64,000 bases of DNA from Bacillus sp. FJAT-42376 (GCF_003816055.1 NZ_CP033906.1:806001-870000); one strand, 5' to 3'; positions 35,891 to 44,584 are shown, counted from the stretch's first letter. Notes: generated by a model from the sequence alone, not told the origin. Program-made: numbers and translations.

Positions 35891-36196
35891 ATGGAGAAAT
35901 TCGGATTGTTCGGCAAGATTCTCGCAAAAGAGGGGCAGGGCGGACAGCTCGCAGCTATTTTATTAGAAGCAGCAGAAGCGATGAAAGAAGTGCAGGGATG
36001 CGAATTGTATGTCGTCAGCACCGCGCAAAATGAACCCGACGCTGTAATGGTTTACGAGGTATGGAAGAGTGAGGAAGCCCATCAGGCATCGCTCACACTT
36101 GAGTCGACTCAAAACCTGATCAAACAAGCAAAGCCAATCATGGCCGGGATGGAAAGAATCAGCACATTGAAGCCGCTTGGCGGAAAAGGACTTTAA
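35891..36196 (+). CDS. antibiotic biosynthesis monooxygenase-fold (ABM) protein
   Basis: A 101-residue ferredoxin-like ABM domain protein. Landmarks are KILAKEGQGGQLAAILLEAA, CELYVVSTAQNEPDAVMVYEVWKSEEAHQAS and the terminal PIMAGMERISTLKPLGGKGL. The family includes quinol monooxygenases and haem-degrading enzymes; this short form resembles putative quinol monooxygenases (YgiN-like), but the substrate is unknown. It lies 14 bp after recQ with GGAGGGG upstream of the ATG, so it is probably cotranscribed. Confidence 0.85.
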   Translation: MEKFGLFGKILAKEGQGGQLAAILLEAAEAMKEVQGCELYVVSTAQNEPDAVMVYEVWKSEEAHQASLTLESTQNLIKQAKPIMAGMERISTLKPLGGKGL

Positions 36197-36201
36197 ATTT
36201 T

Positions 36202-36231
36202 GGGGGCCGGCTTAAACGCTGGCCTCTTTTT
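36202..36231 (+). terminator. Rho-independent terminator after the ABM gene
   Basis: GGGGCCGGC / GCTGGCCTC hairpin and TTTTT. Confidence 0.75.
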
Positions 36232-36270
36232 GATGCTGGGGGAGTGTCGGGGATGAAGGGGGGAGCGTTT

Positions 36271-36387
36271 GTATCGGTTTTAGCAGTTATATTGGTTTTG
36301 ATGGTTTCAGCAGTTTTAGCAGTTTTAGCAGGTTTAGCAGTTATATCGGTTTTGATGGTTTCAGTAGTTTTAGCAGGTTTAGCGGTG
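36271..36387. repeat. 9-bp minisatellite (about 13 units)
   Basis: Units of nine bases, mostly TTAGCAGTT with variants ATATTGGTT, TTGATGGTT and TCAGCAGTT, run without a break; a 54-bp higher-order copy is also visible (ATATYGG-TTGATGG-TCAG order repeated). Open frames across it on both strands are products of the period and are not called as genes. The whole 36232-36766 gap is repeats. Confidence 0.85.
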
Positions 36388-36639
36388 CCAGTCCCGCTGT
36401 GCTTCACCGCAGCGGGGGACAAAGGCTTGGAACTGTGGAGCCTTATGTACCAAGGGATGAGAGGGTCGGTGCCGGAGCTTTAGTACGGCAGTATAGTGCG
36501 GGTCAGGAACGGTGCCAGTCCCGTCATCCTTCACCGCAGCGGGGGACAGAGGCTAGAAACTGTGAGGCCTTATGTACCAAGGGATTGCGCTGGCTGGTGC
36601 CAGAGCTTTAGTACGGTGAAAGAGCGCGGGTCAGGCACC
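36384..36639. repeat. two tandem copies of a MITE-like palindromic-end element
   Basis: Copy 1 is at 36384-36510 and copy 2 at 36511-36639, about 128 bp each. Shared blocks are GGTGCCAGTCCCG, TTCACCGCAGCGGGGGACA, CCTTATGTACCAAGGGAT and GAGCTTTAGTACGG. The outer ends, GGTGCCAGTCCCG and CGGGTCAGGCACC, are near-perfect inverted repeats. No coding sequence is present. Confidence 0.8.
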
Positions 36640-36766
36640 CGCCCTCCGACTATGTACGCCCCGCCAACCGTAAAGCCTACCGGCTTCTCCCTTTTCTCTA
36701 TTCTTTCGACATTTTTCGATAAAAATCTTCCTTATGATGGACAGTTGCTCCAAAAGAAGGTACTAT

Positions 36767-36784
36767 ATTGAATGAACATTCAAT
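36767..36784 (+). promoter_or_regulatory. palindromic operator at the TetR gene
   Basis: ATTGAATGAACATTCAAT is a perfect palindrome with 8-bp arms around AA. A near-identical site lies at 37391-37406 before the next gene, which strongly suggests autoregulation by the TetR protein. Confidence 0.8.
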
Positions 36785-36806
36785 CAAGGAAGGGGCGATC
36801 CGGCCT

Positions 36807-37376
36807 TTGGATTCAAAAGAAGGGAAATATGCTTCAATCTTGAGAGCGACCTTGGAGCTGATTTCCGAATATGGATTTCATGGTACATCTATGGCCAAGG
36901 TGGCGAAAAAGGCCGGAGTAAGCGCCGGCATTATTTATCATTATTTCAGCAATAAAGATGAATTGATTGAGGAATTATATATAAAAGTGAAACGGGAGTT
37001 TTCAGAGAAGATTATTACCGGGCTTGATGAAAAGCAGTCACTGAGAAAGCAAATACGCGAGCTTGTGAGACGGACAATTGAGGTGTCGGTAAACAGGCCG
37101 GAAGAGACGATTTTTATGGAGCAGTTTTTGCAGTCGCCCTATAACCGCCAGGCTATTCAGGAAACGGTGGATCCATACTACGAACCGATTATGCAAGTGT
37201 TCTATAAAGCAAAGCATGAACAGATGATTAAGCCTCTCCCGGATCCGGTCATCTTTGCGCTGACGCTTGAGGTGGCAATCACTCTAGCAAAACAGCATGC
37301 GGCTGGTGATATTTTTATGGATGAAAAGCTGATCGAAAAAGTAACGGAAGCTTGCTGGGAAGCCATTAGACAATAA
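36807..37376 (+). CDS. TetR/AcrR-family transcriptional repressor
   Basis: A 189-residue TetR regulator. The N-terminal HTH reads YASILRATLELISEYGF, then TSMAKVAKKAGVSAGIIYHYF, followed by an all-helical ligand domain. The frame is open from a TTG at 36768, but that lies inside the operator palindrome; the TTG at 36807, ten bases after AAGGAAGGGG, is a better start and gives the family's usual N-terminus. It probably represses itself and the downstream SDR gene through matching palindromes. Confidence 0.88.
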   Translation: MDSKEGKYASILRATLELISEYGFHGTSMAKVAKKAGVSAGIIYHYFSNKDELIEELYIKVKREFSEKIITGLDEKQSLRKQIRELVRRTIEVSVNRPEETIFMEQFLQSPYNRQAIQETVDPYYEPIMQVFYKAKHEQMIKPLPDPVIFALTLEVAITLAKQHAAGDIFMDEKLIEKVTEACWEAIRQ

Positions 37377-37390
37377 TACTCGTTTCATTG

Positions 37391-37406
37391 TTGAATGAAC
37401 GTTCAA
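37391..37406 (+). promoter_or_regulatory. second copy of the TetR operator, before the SDR gene
   Basis: TTGAATGAACGTTCAA differs from the site at 36768 by one base and lies 28 bp before the SDR start. Confidence 0.8.
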
Positions 37407-37433
37407 TCTGTAAGCGAAGAGAGGACTTAGAAA

Positions 37434-38471
37434 ATGGTAAAAAAAACCGTATTGGTCACCGGGGGAACGGGATACGTTGCCTCATGGCTGATTAAAGAGT
37501 TATTGGAAGAAGGTCATGAAGTAAGAATTACGGTGCGTGATAAATCCAGAACTGCAAATTATGAGCACCTGCTTCAGGCAGAAAGAGAATCGGCCGGAAC
37601 CCTTCATGTTTATGAGGCGAATTTGTTAAGAGAGGGAAGTTTTGATGAAGCCGTAAACGGAAGTGAATATGTATTCCACACAGCTTCGCCCTTTTTTATC
37701 AGCGGATTTAGGGATGCAAAGAAAGACTTAATTAAACCGGCTCTGGAAGGGACACGGAATGTCCTCCGTTCTGTGGATCAATTCGATTCCGTAAGGCGCG
37801 TTATTCTTACAAGCAGCGCCGTCGCTATTTTTGGAGATAATGCAGACATGGATGGCAAGCCTGCCTTTACGGAGAGAGACTGGAATACAACCAGTTCCGC
37901 AGACCACCAGCCGTACAGCTTCTCTAAAACGGCAGCGGAGAAAGAGGCATGGGAGATGGCTGAAAAGCAGGACCGATGGGACCTGGTGACAATCAACCCA
38001 ACCTTTATTCTTGGTCCCTCCCTTTCGAAAAGGACGGATTCCACAAGTATTGCGACGGTCCTGGATCTGCTGAAAGGCAAATACAAAACGGGTGTCCCCC
38101 GCTTGGTGAATGGAATCGTCGATGTAAGGGATGTTGCGAAAGCACACAGGCTTGCTGCTTTCAAAAATACGGCATCCGGACGGTATTTGCTGTCCAATGA
38201 AGAAGCCACTCTGCTCGATATGGCGAAAATTTTTGAAAAGAACTTCCCTAATCAGTATCCGCTCCCTAAATGGGAAGTGCCGAAGTTTCTGATTTGGCTT
38301 CTGGCACCGAAGATTGGGCTTACCCGCCCATTCGTGTCCAAAAATGTCGGGCTGCCGGCGAAATTTGATCACAGTAAAAGCGTGCGTGAACTGGGGATGA
38401 CCTACCGGAGCCTTGAAACAACGCTGACCGATCAAAAGGAACAAATGGCGGAGGACGGGCTGATTGGATAG
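37434..38471 (+). CDS. extended SDR: NAD(P)-dependent aldehyde/dihydroflavonol-type reductase
   Basis: A 345-residue extended short-chain dehydrogenase. The Rossmann motif is VTGGTGYVASWLIKELL (about residues 7-23), the catalytic Ser lies in LTSSAVAIFG and the YxxxK motif in PYSFSKTAAEKEAW (about 160). It resembles bacterial aldehyde reductases of the dihydroflavonol/cinnamoyl-alcohol branch that reduce carbonyls with NADPH. A TetR operator precedes it, so it is likely induced by the repressor's ligand. The natural substrate is unknown. Confidence 0.9.
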   Translation: MVKKTVLVTGGTGYVASWLIKELLEEGHEVRITVRDKSRTANYEHLLQAERESAGTLHVYEANLLREGSFDEAVNGSEYVFHTASPFFISGFRDAKKDLIKPALEGTRNVLRSVDQFDSVRRVILTSSAVAIFGDNADMDGKPAFTERDWNTTSSADHQPYSFSKTAAEKEAWEMAEKQDRWDLVTINPTFILGPSLSKRTDSTSIATVLDLLKGKYKTGVPRLVNGIVDVRDVAKAHRLAAFKNTASGRYLLSNEEATLLDMAKIFEKNFPNQYPLPKWEVPKFLIWLLAPKIGLTRPFVSKNVGLPAKFDHSKSVRELGMTYRSLETTLTDQKEQMAEDGLIG

Positions 38472-38488
38472 CTGTTCTGTCGAAAAAG

Positions 38489-38527
38489 AAAAACCGGATT
38501 CAGATTATCCTGAATCCGGTTTTTTTA
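38489..38527. terminator. bidirectional Rho-independent terminator
   Basis: AAAACCGGATTCAG / CTGAATCCGGTTTTTT hairpin between the convergent SDR and RDD genes. Confidence 0.9.
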
Positions 38528-38974
38528 AATATTGACTTGTCTATTTACCGGTTCGGGATAAGATTCTGTCCGGCTTTTAACCACATACGTATGGGCCATC
38601 ATATCATGTAGCGCTCTTTTTCGATTCGTAAAGGCTGCCATTATAAATCCAATATATAGAACGAGTGCGCTGATAATCTGACCGATGTAGCGCAAGACGG
38701 CTCGTCCAGCTGTTAAACGTCCCCCGTTTTCATCGACTATTTTTAATCCGAGCAATTTCTTTCCAATAGTGCCCTGCCATTTGGTCGTAGGCATTAAAAT
38801 CACATAAAGAGCAGATAAGGTTCCTATGAATAAGCGGATTGCCGTATTGGCTGCTGGATCTCCTCCTATCAGTAAAAAGCTTGGAATTCCAAAAATAATG
38901 AGAAAGATTACACCATCAATCAAGTAAGCTCCAAACCGAACCCAAAACCCTGCATATTTTACAGAATCATTCAT
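38525..38974 (-). CDS. RDD-family membrane protein (third of three)
   Basis: A 149-residue RDD protein: YAGFWVRFGAYLIDGVIF carries the Arg and Asp-Asp-type signature, then QGTIGKKLLGLKIVDENGG and FTNRKRALHDMMAHTYVV. Three to four membrane helices. Its ATG overlaps the stop of the middle RDD gene (ATGA). Some RDD proteins act as cation/proton antiporters; the role here is unknown. Confidence 0.88.
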   Translation of the reverse strand: MNDSVKYAGFWVRFGAYLIDGVIFLIIFGIPSFLLIGGDPAANTAIRLFIGTLSALYVILMPTTKWQGTIGKKLLGLKIVDENGGRLTAGRAVLRYIGQIISALVLYIGFIMAAFTNRKRALHDMMAHTYVVKSRTESYPEPVNRQVNI

Positions 38975-39462
38975 GTGTATGTCTCCTTATCTAATCTGAA
39001 TTTCTTTGAATCCCCGTATACCTCTACTCTGCTTTGAATCACATACGTTTTGACCATTAAGTCGTGAAGTGCCTGCTTCTTTGGGGTGAAGGCCGTAATG
39101 AGATAACCGATTCCAAAAGTGGCGTAGCTTACAGCGGAGCCTAAAAACCGCAATGCGGATTTTCCTCCTGTTAATTTTTCGCCATTCTGATCGACAATTT
39201 TAATGCCCACCAGCTTTTTGCCGATGGTTCCCTGCCAGTTAGTTGCCGGCATGTAGATGTCATAGCCGACGTACAAAAGCAATGCTATGAAAACGAACAG
39301 AATGCCAATCGGGCCGCTGATCGTTTCATCGTTGTCTATGAGGGAGGAAGTCAGGCCAATTGAAAAAAAGCAAAAATAAAAAACGATGGTTACAATAAAG
39401 TTATCAATGATTTGAGCTGCTGTTCTCAGCCAAAACCCTGCATGATTAACGGAATGTTTCAT
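38971..39462 (-). CDS. RDD-family membrane protein (second of three)
   Basis: A 163-residue RDD protein starting MKHSVNHAGFWLRTAAQIID, with QGTIGKKLVGIKIVDQNGEK and FTPKKQALHDLMVKTYVIQS. It shares almost every family block with its two neighbours. The ATG at 39460-39462 lies within the end of the first RDD gene (17-bp overlap) after a GGAAG; the open frame extends further upstream but with no good start. Confidence 0.88.
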   Translation of the reverse strand: MKHSVNHAGFWLRTAAQIIDNFIVTIVFYFCFFSIGLTSSLIDNDETISGPIGILFVFIALLLYVGYDIYMPATNWQGTIGKKLVGIKIVDQNGEKLTGGKSALRFLGSAVSYATFGIGYLITAFTPKKQALHDLMVKTYVIQSRVEVYGDSKKFRLDKETYT

Positions 39463-39961
39463 GCGTAATACTTCCTGTTTCCCCCGTTTTTTCCATTGCC
39501 GGCTGTACTTCAATCCGGCTCTGAATGACGTAGGTTTTCACCATTAAATCATGTAAAGCCTGCTTGCGCTCTGTGAAGGCTGTGATGATGTAGCCGACTC
39601 CGAACGTGAATCCAGTGACAATCATCGATAAATAGCGGAGGACAGATTTCCCAATGGTCAGTTTTTGTCCATATCGGTCGACAATTTTGATTCCTACCAG
39701 TTTCTTTCCGATGGTGCCCTGCCACTTTGTAACGGGCATTGCGATGTAATAGGCGAGAACGACCAGGAGGAAAAATGCGTAGCCCGCTATAACGACGACA
39801 ATATTTATGTCATCAGGATTCCCGCTTAAAATGGAACTGCCCATAGCGGCACCGGCGATTAAAAAAATGAAAAGGTACATAAAGATGGAAACGATAAAAC
39901 CATCAATGACATATGCAGCGAATCTTAGCCAAAACCCTGCGTGTTTAACTGGATATTCCAT
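39446..39961 (-). CDS. RDD-family membrane protein (first of three)
   Basis: A 171-residue RDD protein starting MEYPVKHAGFWLRFAAYVID, with QGTIGKKLVGIKIVDRYGQK and FTERKQALHDLMVKTYVIQS. AAGGAAGGTGAGG lies upstream of the ATG at 39959-39961. It is the first gene of the three-gene unit; the identical YVIQSR tail shared with the second gene suggests a recent duplication. Confidence 0.88.
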   Translation of the reverse strand: MEYPVKHAGFWLRFAAYVIDGFIVSIFMYLFIFLIAGAAMGSSILSGNPDDINIVVVIAGYAFFLLVVLAYYIAMPVTKWQGTIGKKLVGIKIVDRYGQKLTIGKSVLRYLSMIVTGFTFGVGYIITAFTERKQALHDLMVKTYVIQSRIEVQPAMEKTGETGSITHETFR

Positions 39962-40085
39962 TACTAAATCCTCACCTTCCTTCCTTTTAAGGGAAATAAT
40001 TGAAATTACTGGTTTCATTTACCCTGTCCGCATCCAGGGTAAACGGCCCTTTTAAAAAATGCTGGATTTGTCGTTTTTTCTGGAC

Positions 40086-40185
40086 CCAAGGCCATTTCAC
40101 TCACCTGGAACCGCCCGGCGCAGGTCTCACCTGTCCCGCTGCTCTCGGAAGAGTCTTATGCCCCTCGCTCCAATCCCCAGGTGTT
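40086..40185 (-). repeat. Bacillaceae-type GC-rich intergenic repeat, diverged copy
   Basis: On the minus strand it has GGAGCGAGGGGC, AAGACTCTTCCG, AGCGGGACAGGTGAGACC and GCGCCGGGCGG in the order typical of a dispersed intergenic element common in bacilli. A clearer copy is at 55096-55231. Recognition is from memory of the element's pattern. Confidence 0.5.
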
Positions 40186-40193
40186 AAAAATCA

Positions 40194-40225
40194 TAAAAAA
40201 ACCCCCGGATGAATATCGGGAGTTT
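40194..40225 (-). terminator. terminator downstream of uppP
   Basis: Minus-strand AACTCCCG / CGGGGGTT hairpin followed by TTTTT, about 30 bp after the uppP stop. Confidence 0.8.
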
Positions 40226-40255
40226 ACCATTCTATTATTTTTCGTAAACATAAGT

Positions 40256-41056
40256 CTATAGGACTTGGAAGATGAAGAAGACGATTGCCAGAATGAAACG
40301 GTAGATGGCAAATGGCGTTAGTTTTACTTTTGACAGAATCTTTAAGAAAGAGACGATGGCGATCATCGCAACGATGAAGGCGGTGATAAAACCGGCGGCA
40401 AACATGGGAATGTCTGCTGCAGAAAGAACGTCCATATTTTTTACTAAATCCAGCCCGCTTGCTGCGAACATGATGGGTACGGCTACGATAAACGTGAACT
40501 CTGCCGCGGTTTTGTGCGAAAGTCCGAGAAGCAGTCCGCCGGCAATGGTTGAACCCGACCGGGAAAATCCGGACCAAAGGGCGAGGATTTGAAACAGTCC
40601 GATACCGAAAGCCTGTTTGTATGTAACGTCATCAAGAGTGGCCGCAGTGACCGGTTTCTTCTTTTTTTCGGCAAATATCATGAAAATACCTCCCGCTATG
40701 AGCGCGCACAGAACGGGGATCGGCGAGAACAGGACCGTTTTGATAAAATCATGAAGAACAAGGCCGATTACGACGGCAGGCAGCATCGCCAGAATGATAT
40801 GGATCAAATTTAAATTTCCCTTTATAGCGCTTTGATCATGTTTATAGAATCCGAACAAACTCCAAAGCCTCTTCCAGAAAACAACGACTACAGCCAAAAT
40901 TGAACCGAGCTGAATGACCACTTCAAACACACTCGCTTTCTGACCGGTAAAACCAAGTAAGTGTCCAGCCAGGATTAAGTGGCCTGTAGATGACACGGGC
41001 AAAAATTCGGTCAAGCCTTCAACAAGACCTAAAATGATCGCTTGAATGATTTCCAA
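40256..41056 (-). CDS. uppP: undecaprenyl-diphosphatase (BacA/UppP)
   Basis: A 266-residue integral membrane phosphatase that recycles undecaprenyl diphosphate to the monophosphate carrier for wall synthesis; it also gives bacitracin tolerance. The two signature regions are present: [19 protein letters not shown] (about residues 11-29) and [17 protein letters not shown] (about 165-181). About eight helices. The start is a TTG at 41054-41056, preceded by GAGGAAGTG. Confidence 0.95.
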   Translation of the reverse strand: MEIIQAIILGLVEGLTEFLPVSSTGHLILAGHLLGFTGQKASVFEVVIQLGSILAVVVVFWKRLWSLFGFYKHDQSAIKGNLNLIHIILAMLPAVVIGLVLHDFIKTVLFSPIPVLCALIAGGIFMIFAEKKKKPVTAATLDDVTYKQAFGIGLFQILALWSGFSRSGSTIAGGLLLGLSHKTAAEFTFIVAVPIMFAASGLDLVKNMDVLSAADIPMFAAGFITAFIVAMIAIVSFLKILSKVKLTPFAIYRFILAIVFFIFQVL

Positions 41057-41174
41057 ATGATAACACTTCCTCTTTCTCTGATTGTCCTGAAAACATGAGC
41101 TGAATTCTATCTTTCTTCACTATTTCCGATAAAAAAGGCATCATTTGCAGGATGCTGACATTACTGTATAGAAT

Positions 41175-41193
41175 CGTTGACAAATTGTCAACG
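41175..41193 (+). promoter_or_regulatory. palindrome overlapping a TTGACA before the XRE-DUF1232 gene
   Basis: CGTTGACAAATTGTCAACG is a perfect palindrome with 8-bp arms around AAT. It contains TTGACA, so a bound repressor would cover the -35 region. Autoregulation by the downstream XRE protein is a reasonable inference. Confidence 0.55.
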
Positions 41194-41258
41194 TCTGTTT
41201 AAGGTAAGGGGATAAATGCTAATAAATGAGATTGGCAGAAAGCGTGAGGGAAGAAAAG

Positions 41259-41879
41259 ATGTGCGAACAAACAGACCGTGAGCTCGGTCCGCTCCTTAAA
41301 TCACTATTAAAAGAGAAATCTTTATCCATAAGGAAATTCAGTGAATTGACAAAGATCGATAAATCTATCATTTCAAAAATCATCAACGGAAAACGGAAGG
41401 CGCGTCCCGAACATTTAAAGGTATTCGCTGACCATCTTGAATGGCCGCTCCCCCGTCTGTTTGCTGCGGCCGGCTATTCCGTTCAATCTGAACCGGCCCT
41501 TTCGGCAGAAGCGATCAGCAGCCTATTAAAATCGTCCGGTCTAGACGATGAAGTGTTTACGATAGCAAACGTTGAAAAGCAATTAGCCGTTTTTGAAGCG
41601 TATGGGCAAACGGAGGAAGGGAAAGAAACGATTTTGAATCGTTTTAAAAATAAAATCCAGCTTCTGGGCAGTGCAGGGCCTTTTATCCATACCCTGAAAG
41701 GCATGTATGAGAAATTCTGTTTGAATGCCGGTTCACCCGGTCAGATCGCTTCCTTTGCCGGGGTTCTTCTTTATTTTATTGTGCCGGTTGATGTTTTGCC
41801 GGATTACCTGTTTGCAGTCGGTTACCTGGATGATGCCATGGCCGTTCATTTGGTATCAGGCATGCTGCAAAGTAAATAG
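41259..41879 (+). CDS. XRE-type HTH regulator fused to DUF1232 membrane domain
   Basis: A 206-residue protein. Residues about 17-60 are a Cro/C1-type HTH (IRKFSELTKIDKSIISKIIN, then GKRKARPEHLKVFADHL). A helical middle part leads to a C-terminal DUF1232 domain with the hallmark PVDVLPDYL, followed by VGYLDDAMAV, and one or two membrane-associated helices (IASFAGVLLYFIVPVDVLP). The ATG at 41259 has GAGGGAAG upstream. The fusion suggests a membrane-tethered regulator. A palindrome at its promoter may be its operator. Confidence 0.85.
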   Translation: MCEQTDRELGPLLKSLLKEKSLSIRKFSELTKIDKSIISKIINGKRKARPEHLKVFADHLEWPLPRLFAAAGYSVQSEPALSAEAISSLLKSSGLDDEVFTIANVEKQLAVFEAYGQTEEGKETILNRFKNKIQLLGSAGPFIHTLKGMYEKFCLNAGSPGQIASFAGVLLYFIVPVDVLPDYLFAVGYLDDAMAVHLVSGMLQSK

Positions 41880-42081
41880 ACATTTTCCTTTGGCCGGCTG
41901 TTTTGAACCCGGCAATCTTTTAAGAAAACAGATAGGTTATTACATAACAGAAAATATTTTCCCGCTCTATCCTAAAACAGGCAGGAATATTTACTAAATA
42001 TTCAGTATATAAAAAGGGAGAGTGAATGAGTCCTTATTCACTTTTTTATATAGATATTTAGATGGATAACGGGGGATGTGC

Positions 42082-44541
42082 ATGGGAAGATTTGAGGGAT
42101 TAAGAGGAAGGTTCCAAAGCGGGGGCAGGAAAGGGATGCTGCTGGCGCTGATTGCCGTGCTGCTCGTCCCGCTTGTTTACTCGGGCGTGCTGCTGTCATC
42201 ACGGTCAGGTCCTTATGATCATTTGGACAATCTGCCGGTAGCAGTCGTGAACAAGGATAAAGGGGCTGTATCCGGGAATGACTCCATTCATGCCGGAGAC
42301 GATCTTGTAGCAGATTTAAAGAAAAGCAGCAGTCTCGGATGGAAATTTGTCAGTCCTGAAGAGGCTTCAGATGGGCTTAAAAACGAAAAGTACTATATGG
42401 TGATTGAAATTCCGGAGGATTTTTCTGAAAAGGTGACGACGGTTCTCGGCGATAATCCGGAAGTGCCGGAGCTCCGCTATATTCAAAACGAAGGACTCAG
42501 CTTCACGGCGGCACAAATTACAAAAGGAGCGGCTGAAAAAATCAAGGAACAGCTCGGAGATAAAATTACCGAAAACTATACGTCGAAGCTGTTCGCCCAG
42601 CTTGGGGATGTAGCGGACGGATTTAAATCAGGCGCAGATGGATCCAGTCAGATTTTCACCGGAACGGGTGATCTTCAGAAGGGGACAGGTCAGATTCTTG
42701 CCTCTTTAACAGGCAAATCAGCGGATATTGCGAAGCTTGCAGACGGTTCGAAAAAACTGGAGGCCGGCTCTAAGGAAATGCTGAATTCGCTTTCTGCAAA
42801 GCAGGGGAATATTTCGGCTCTTGCAGCCGGAACGAAGCAGGTGAAAGACGGAACGGGGACGCTGCTTCAATCTCTAACCGGAAAATCGGGGGATATTGAA
42901 AAGCTTGCAGCCGGATCTAAGCAGGTGAAAGATGGAACAGGACTTCTTTATCAATCATTAAAGCAGGGAACAGGGAAAATTGATTTGCTTGCGGGCGGAG
43001 CGGGCAGTGCAGCAAAAGGAGCGGCGGATCTGGATAAAGGAGCTGCTCAAGTGCTTGAAGGATTGAAGCAGTCCGAAGCCGGAAGCGCAAAGCTCAAGGA
43101 GGGCCTTGCCGTTCTTGCGCCTGGAAGCAGTGCCGCAGCAAAGGGCATGAGCGACCTGGATGCAGGAGCCGCCCAGGTAAATATGGGGGCGAAAGGCCTC
43201 GCGCAGGGACTGGAAGCCTATTTAGCTAAAAATCCCCAGCTGAAAACGGACCGCGAATTTTTAACACTCCTTCAAACGAGTAAAATTGTGGCGGGGGGTA
43301 CGGAGAGCATCTCTAAAAACACCCAGCTCCTCAAAGCGGGAACCGCTCAAGTCGCAGGCGGCGTGCAGCAGGCGTCAGAAGGGGCAAATGCTCTTGCGGA
43401 CGGCATGGCGAAGCTGAAGGATGGGCAGTCGCAGGTGAGCGGCGGGGCAGCCAAGCTCGCAGCGGGAACGAAAGCAATTGCGGATGGTAATCAGACTCTT
43501 TCCGCTTCATGGAAAGAACTGACCTCATCTGTAGCAAAACTGAACGCCGGGGCTTCTAAAGTAAGTGATGGCAATCAATCGGTGAACTCTGGCTGGAAGG
43601 AAATGCAGTCAGGTGTATCCGTGCTTTACAGCGGAACGCAGAAAATCTACAGCGGGAACACAGAAGTGGATGCAGGGTGGAAGACGCTGACGGCCGGGGC
43701 AGGAGATCTTCACACTGGACTCGTGCAGGTGAGTGGAGGAAACGAAACCGTGAAAAACGGCTGGAGCAAGCTCACCGATGGAGTAACCCAGCTGGATGCC
43801 GGAGTGATCAAGCTGAAGGATGGAAGCGGCCAGCTTGCAGCGGGTCTCGCGAGCGGAGCGGAACAAACCGGAGGCATTCATGCAGGGGATCAAAATATCA
43901 GCATGTTTTCTTCACCGGTTAAGCTGTCAGCGGAAAAAGTGAACAGCTATGAATTTTACCGTGACTCAACAGCCCCTTATATTTTGTCATTGGCTCTATT
44001 TGTAGGAATCTTGCTTCTTACGTTTGTTACGGACTTCAGGAAGCCGGCGGAAGCATCAGGCATTGGATGGTATGCAGGCAAGCTTGGCGAGCTGTCCCTG
44101 TTTGCTGTTTTACAGGCACTTGTCCTTTCAATTTTTACCCTTGTCATTTTGCAGCTTCAAGTTGAAAACGCTTTCTATTTTGTGCTGTTTACTATATTCA
44201 CAAGTCTTGTCTTTATGTTCATTGTCTTTGCTTTAACATCTCTTGCGGGGAACATCGGGCGCTTTCTTGCCTTTGTCCTCGCTGTCGCACAAATCACCAC
44301 AACCGGCGCGAGCCTCCCGGTCATTCTTCTTCCGGAAGGGGTTCAGGCATTAAGCGCATGGCTGCCGTTTACGTATTCGATTGCCGGGTTCAAAGCGGTG
44401 ATCTCGCTTGGGAATACGAGCGTGCTTTGGGGCAATGCGCTCGTGCTGCTTGCCTTTGCAGCCGTATTTGCTCTTTTATCAGCAGGATCTATTTTTACTC
44501 CAGGGCGTTCCAGGGATGAGAATATGGAGCTTGAGGCATAA
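42082..44541 (+). CDS. yhgE: YhgE/Pip-family membrane protein
   Basis: An 819-residue membrane protein of the YhgE/phage-infection-protein family. The N-terminal helix (about residues 17-38) precedes a long extracellular region, of which about residues 185-600 is made of repeated helical segments of the form LAAGTKQVKDGTGTLLQSL and KLADGSKKLEAGS. Six C-terminal helices of the ABC-2-like permease fold follow. Related proteins are phage receptors and factors for ESX/type VII-linked secretion in other Firmicutes; its role here is unknown. GGGGG precedes the ATG at 42082, whereas the ATG at 42076 abuts it. Confidence 0.9.
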   Translation: MGRFEGLRGRFQSGGRKGMLLALIAVLLVPLVYSGVLLSSRSGPYDHLDNLPVAVVNKDKGAVSGNDSIHAGDDLVADLKKSSSLGWKFVSPEEASDGLKNEKYYMVIEIPEDFSEKVTTVLGDNPEVPELRYIQNEGLSFTAAQITKGAAEKIKEQLGDKITENYTSKLFAQLGDVADGFKSGADGSSQIFTGTGDLQKGTGQILASLTGKSADIAKLADGSKKLEAGSKEMLNSLSAKQGNISALAAGTKQVKDGTGTLLQSLTGKSGDIEKLAAGSKQVKDGTGLLYQSLKQGTGKIDLLAGGAGSAAKGAADLDKGAAQVLEGLKQSEAGSAKLKEGLAVLAPGSSAAAKGMSDLDAGAAQVNMGAKGLAQGLEAYLAKNPQLKTDREFLTLLQTSKIVAGGTESISKNTQLLKAGTAQVAGGVQQASEGANALADGMAKLKDGQSQVSGGAAKLAAGTKAIADGNQTLSASWKELTSSVAKLNAGASKVSDGNQSVNSGWKEMQSGVSVLYSGTQKIYSGNTEVDAGWKTLTAGAGDLHTGLVQVSGGNETVKNGWSKLTDGVTQLDAGVIKLKDGSGQLAAGLASGAEQTGGIHAGDQNISMFSSPVKLSAEKVNSYEFYRDSTAPYILSLALFVGILLLTFVTDFRKPAEASGIGWYAGKLGELSLFAVLQALVLSIFTLVILQLQVENAFYFVLFTIFTSLVFMFIVFALTSLAGNIGRFLAFVLAVAQITTTGASLPVILLPEGVQALSAWLPFTYSIAGFKAVISLGNTSVLWGNALVLLAFAAVFALLSAGSIFTPGRSRDENMELEA

Positions 44542-44546
44542 GTGTA

Positions 44547-44584
44547 AGAAAAAAGAACCAGTTTTTGGACTGGTTCTTTTTTTC
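44547..44584. terminator. bidirectional Rho-independent terminator
   Basis: AAAAAAGAACCAG / CTGGTTCTTTTTTT hairpin between convergent yhgE and Lrp-type genes. Confidence 0.92.

Noticed and set aside
36159..36483. Repetitive proteins on both strands (VLAVLAG and KTAKTAE types)
   Set aside because: They are translations of a 9-bp minisatellite, open in several frames, without start signals.
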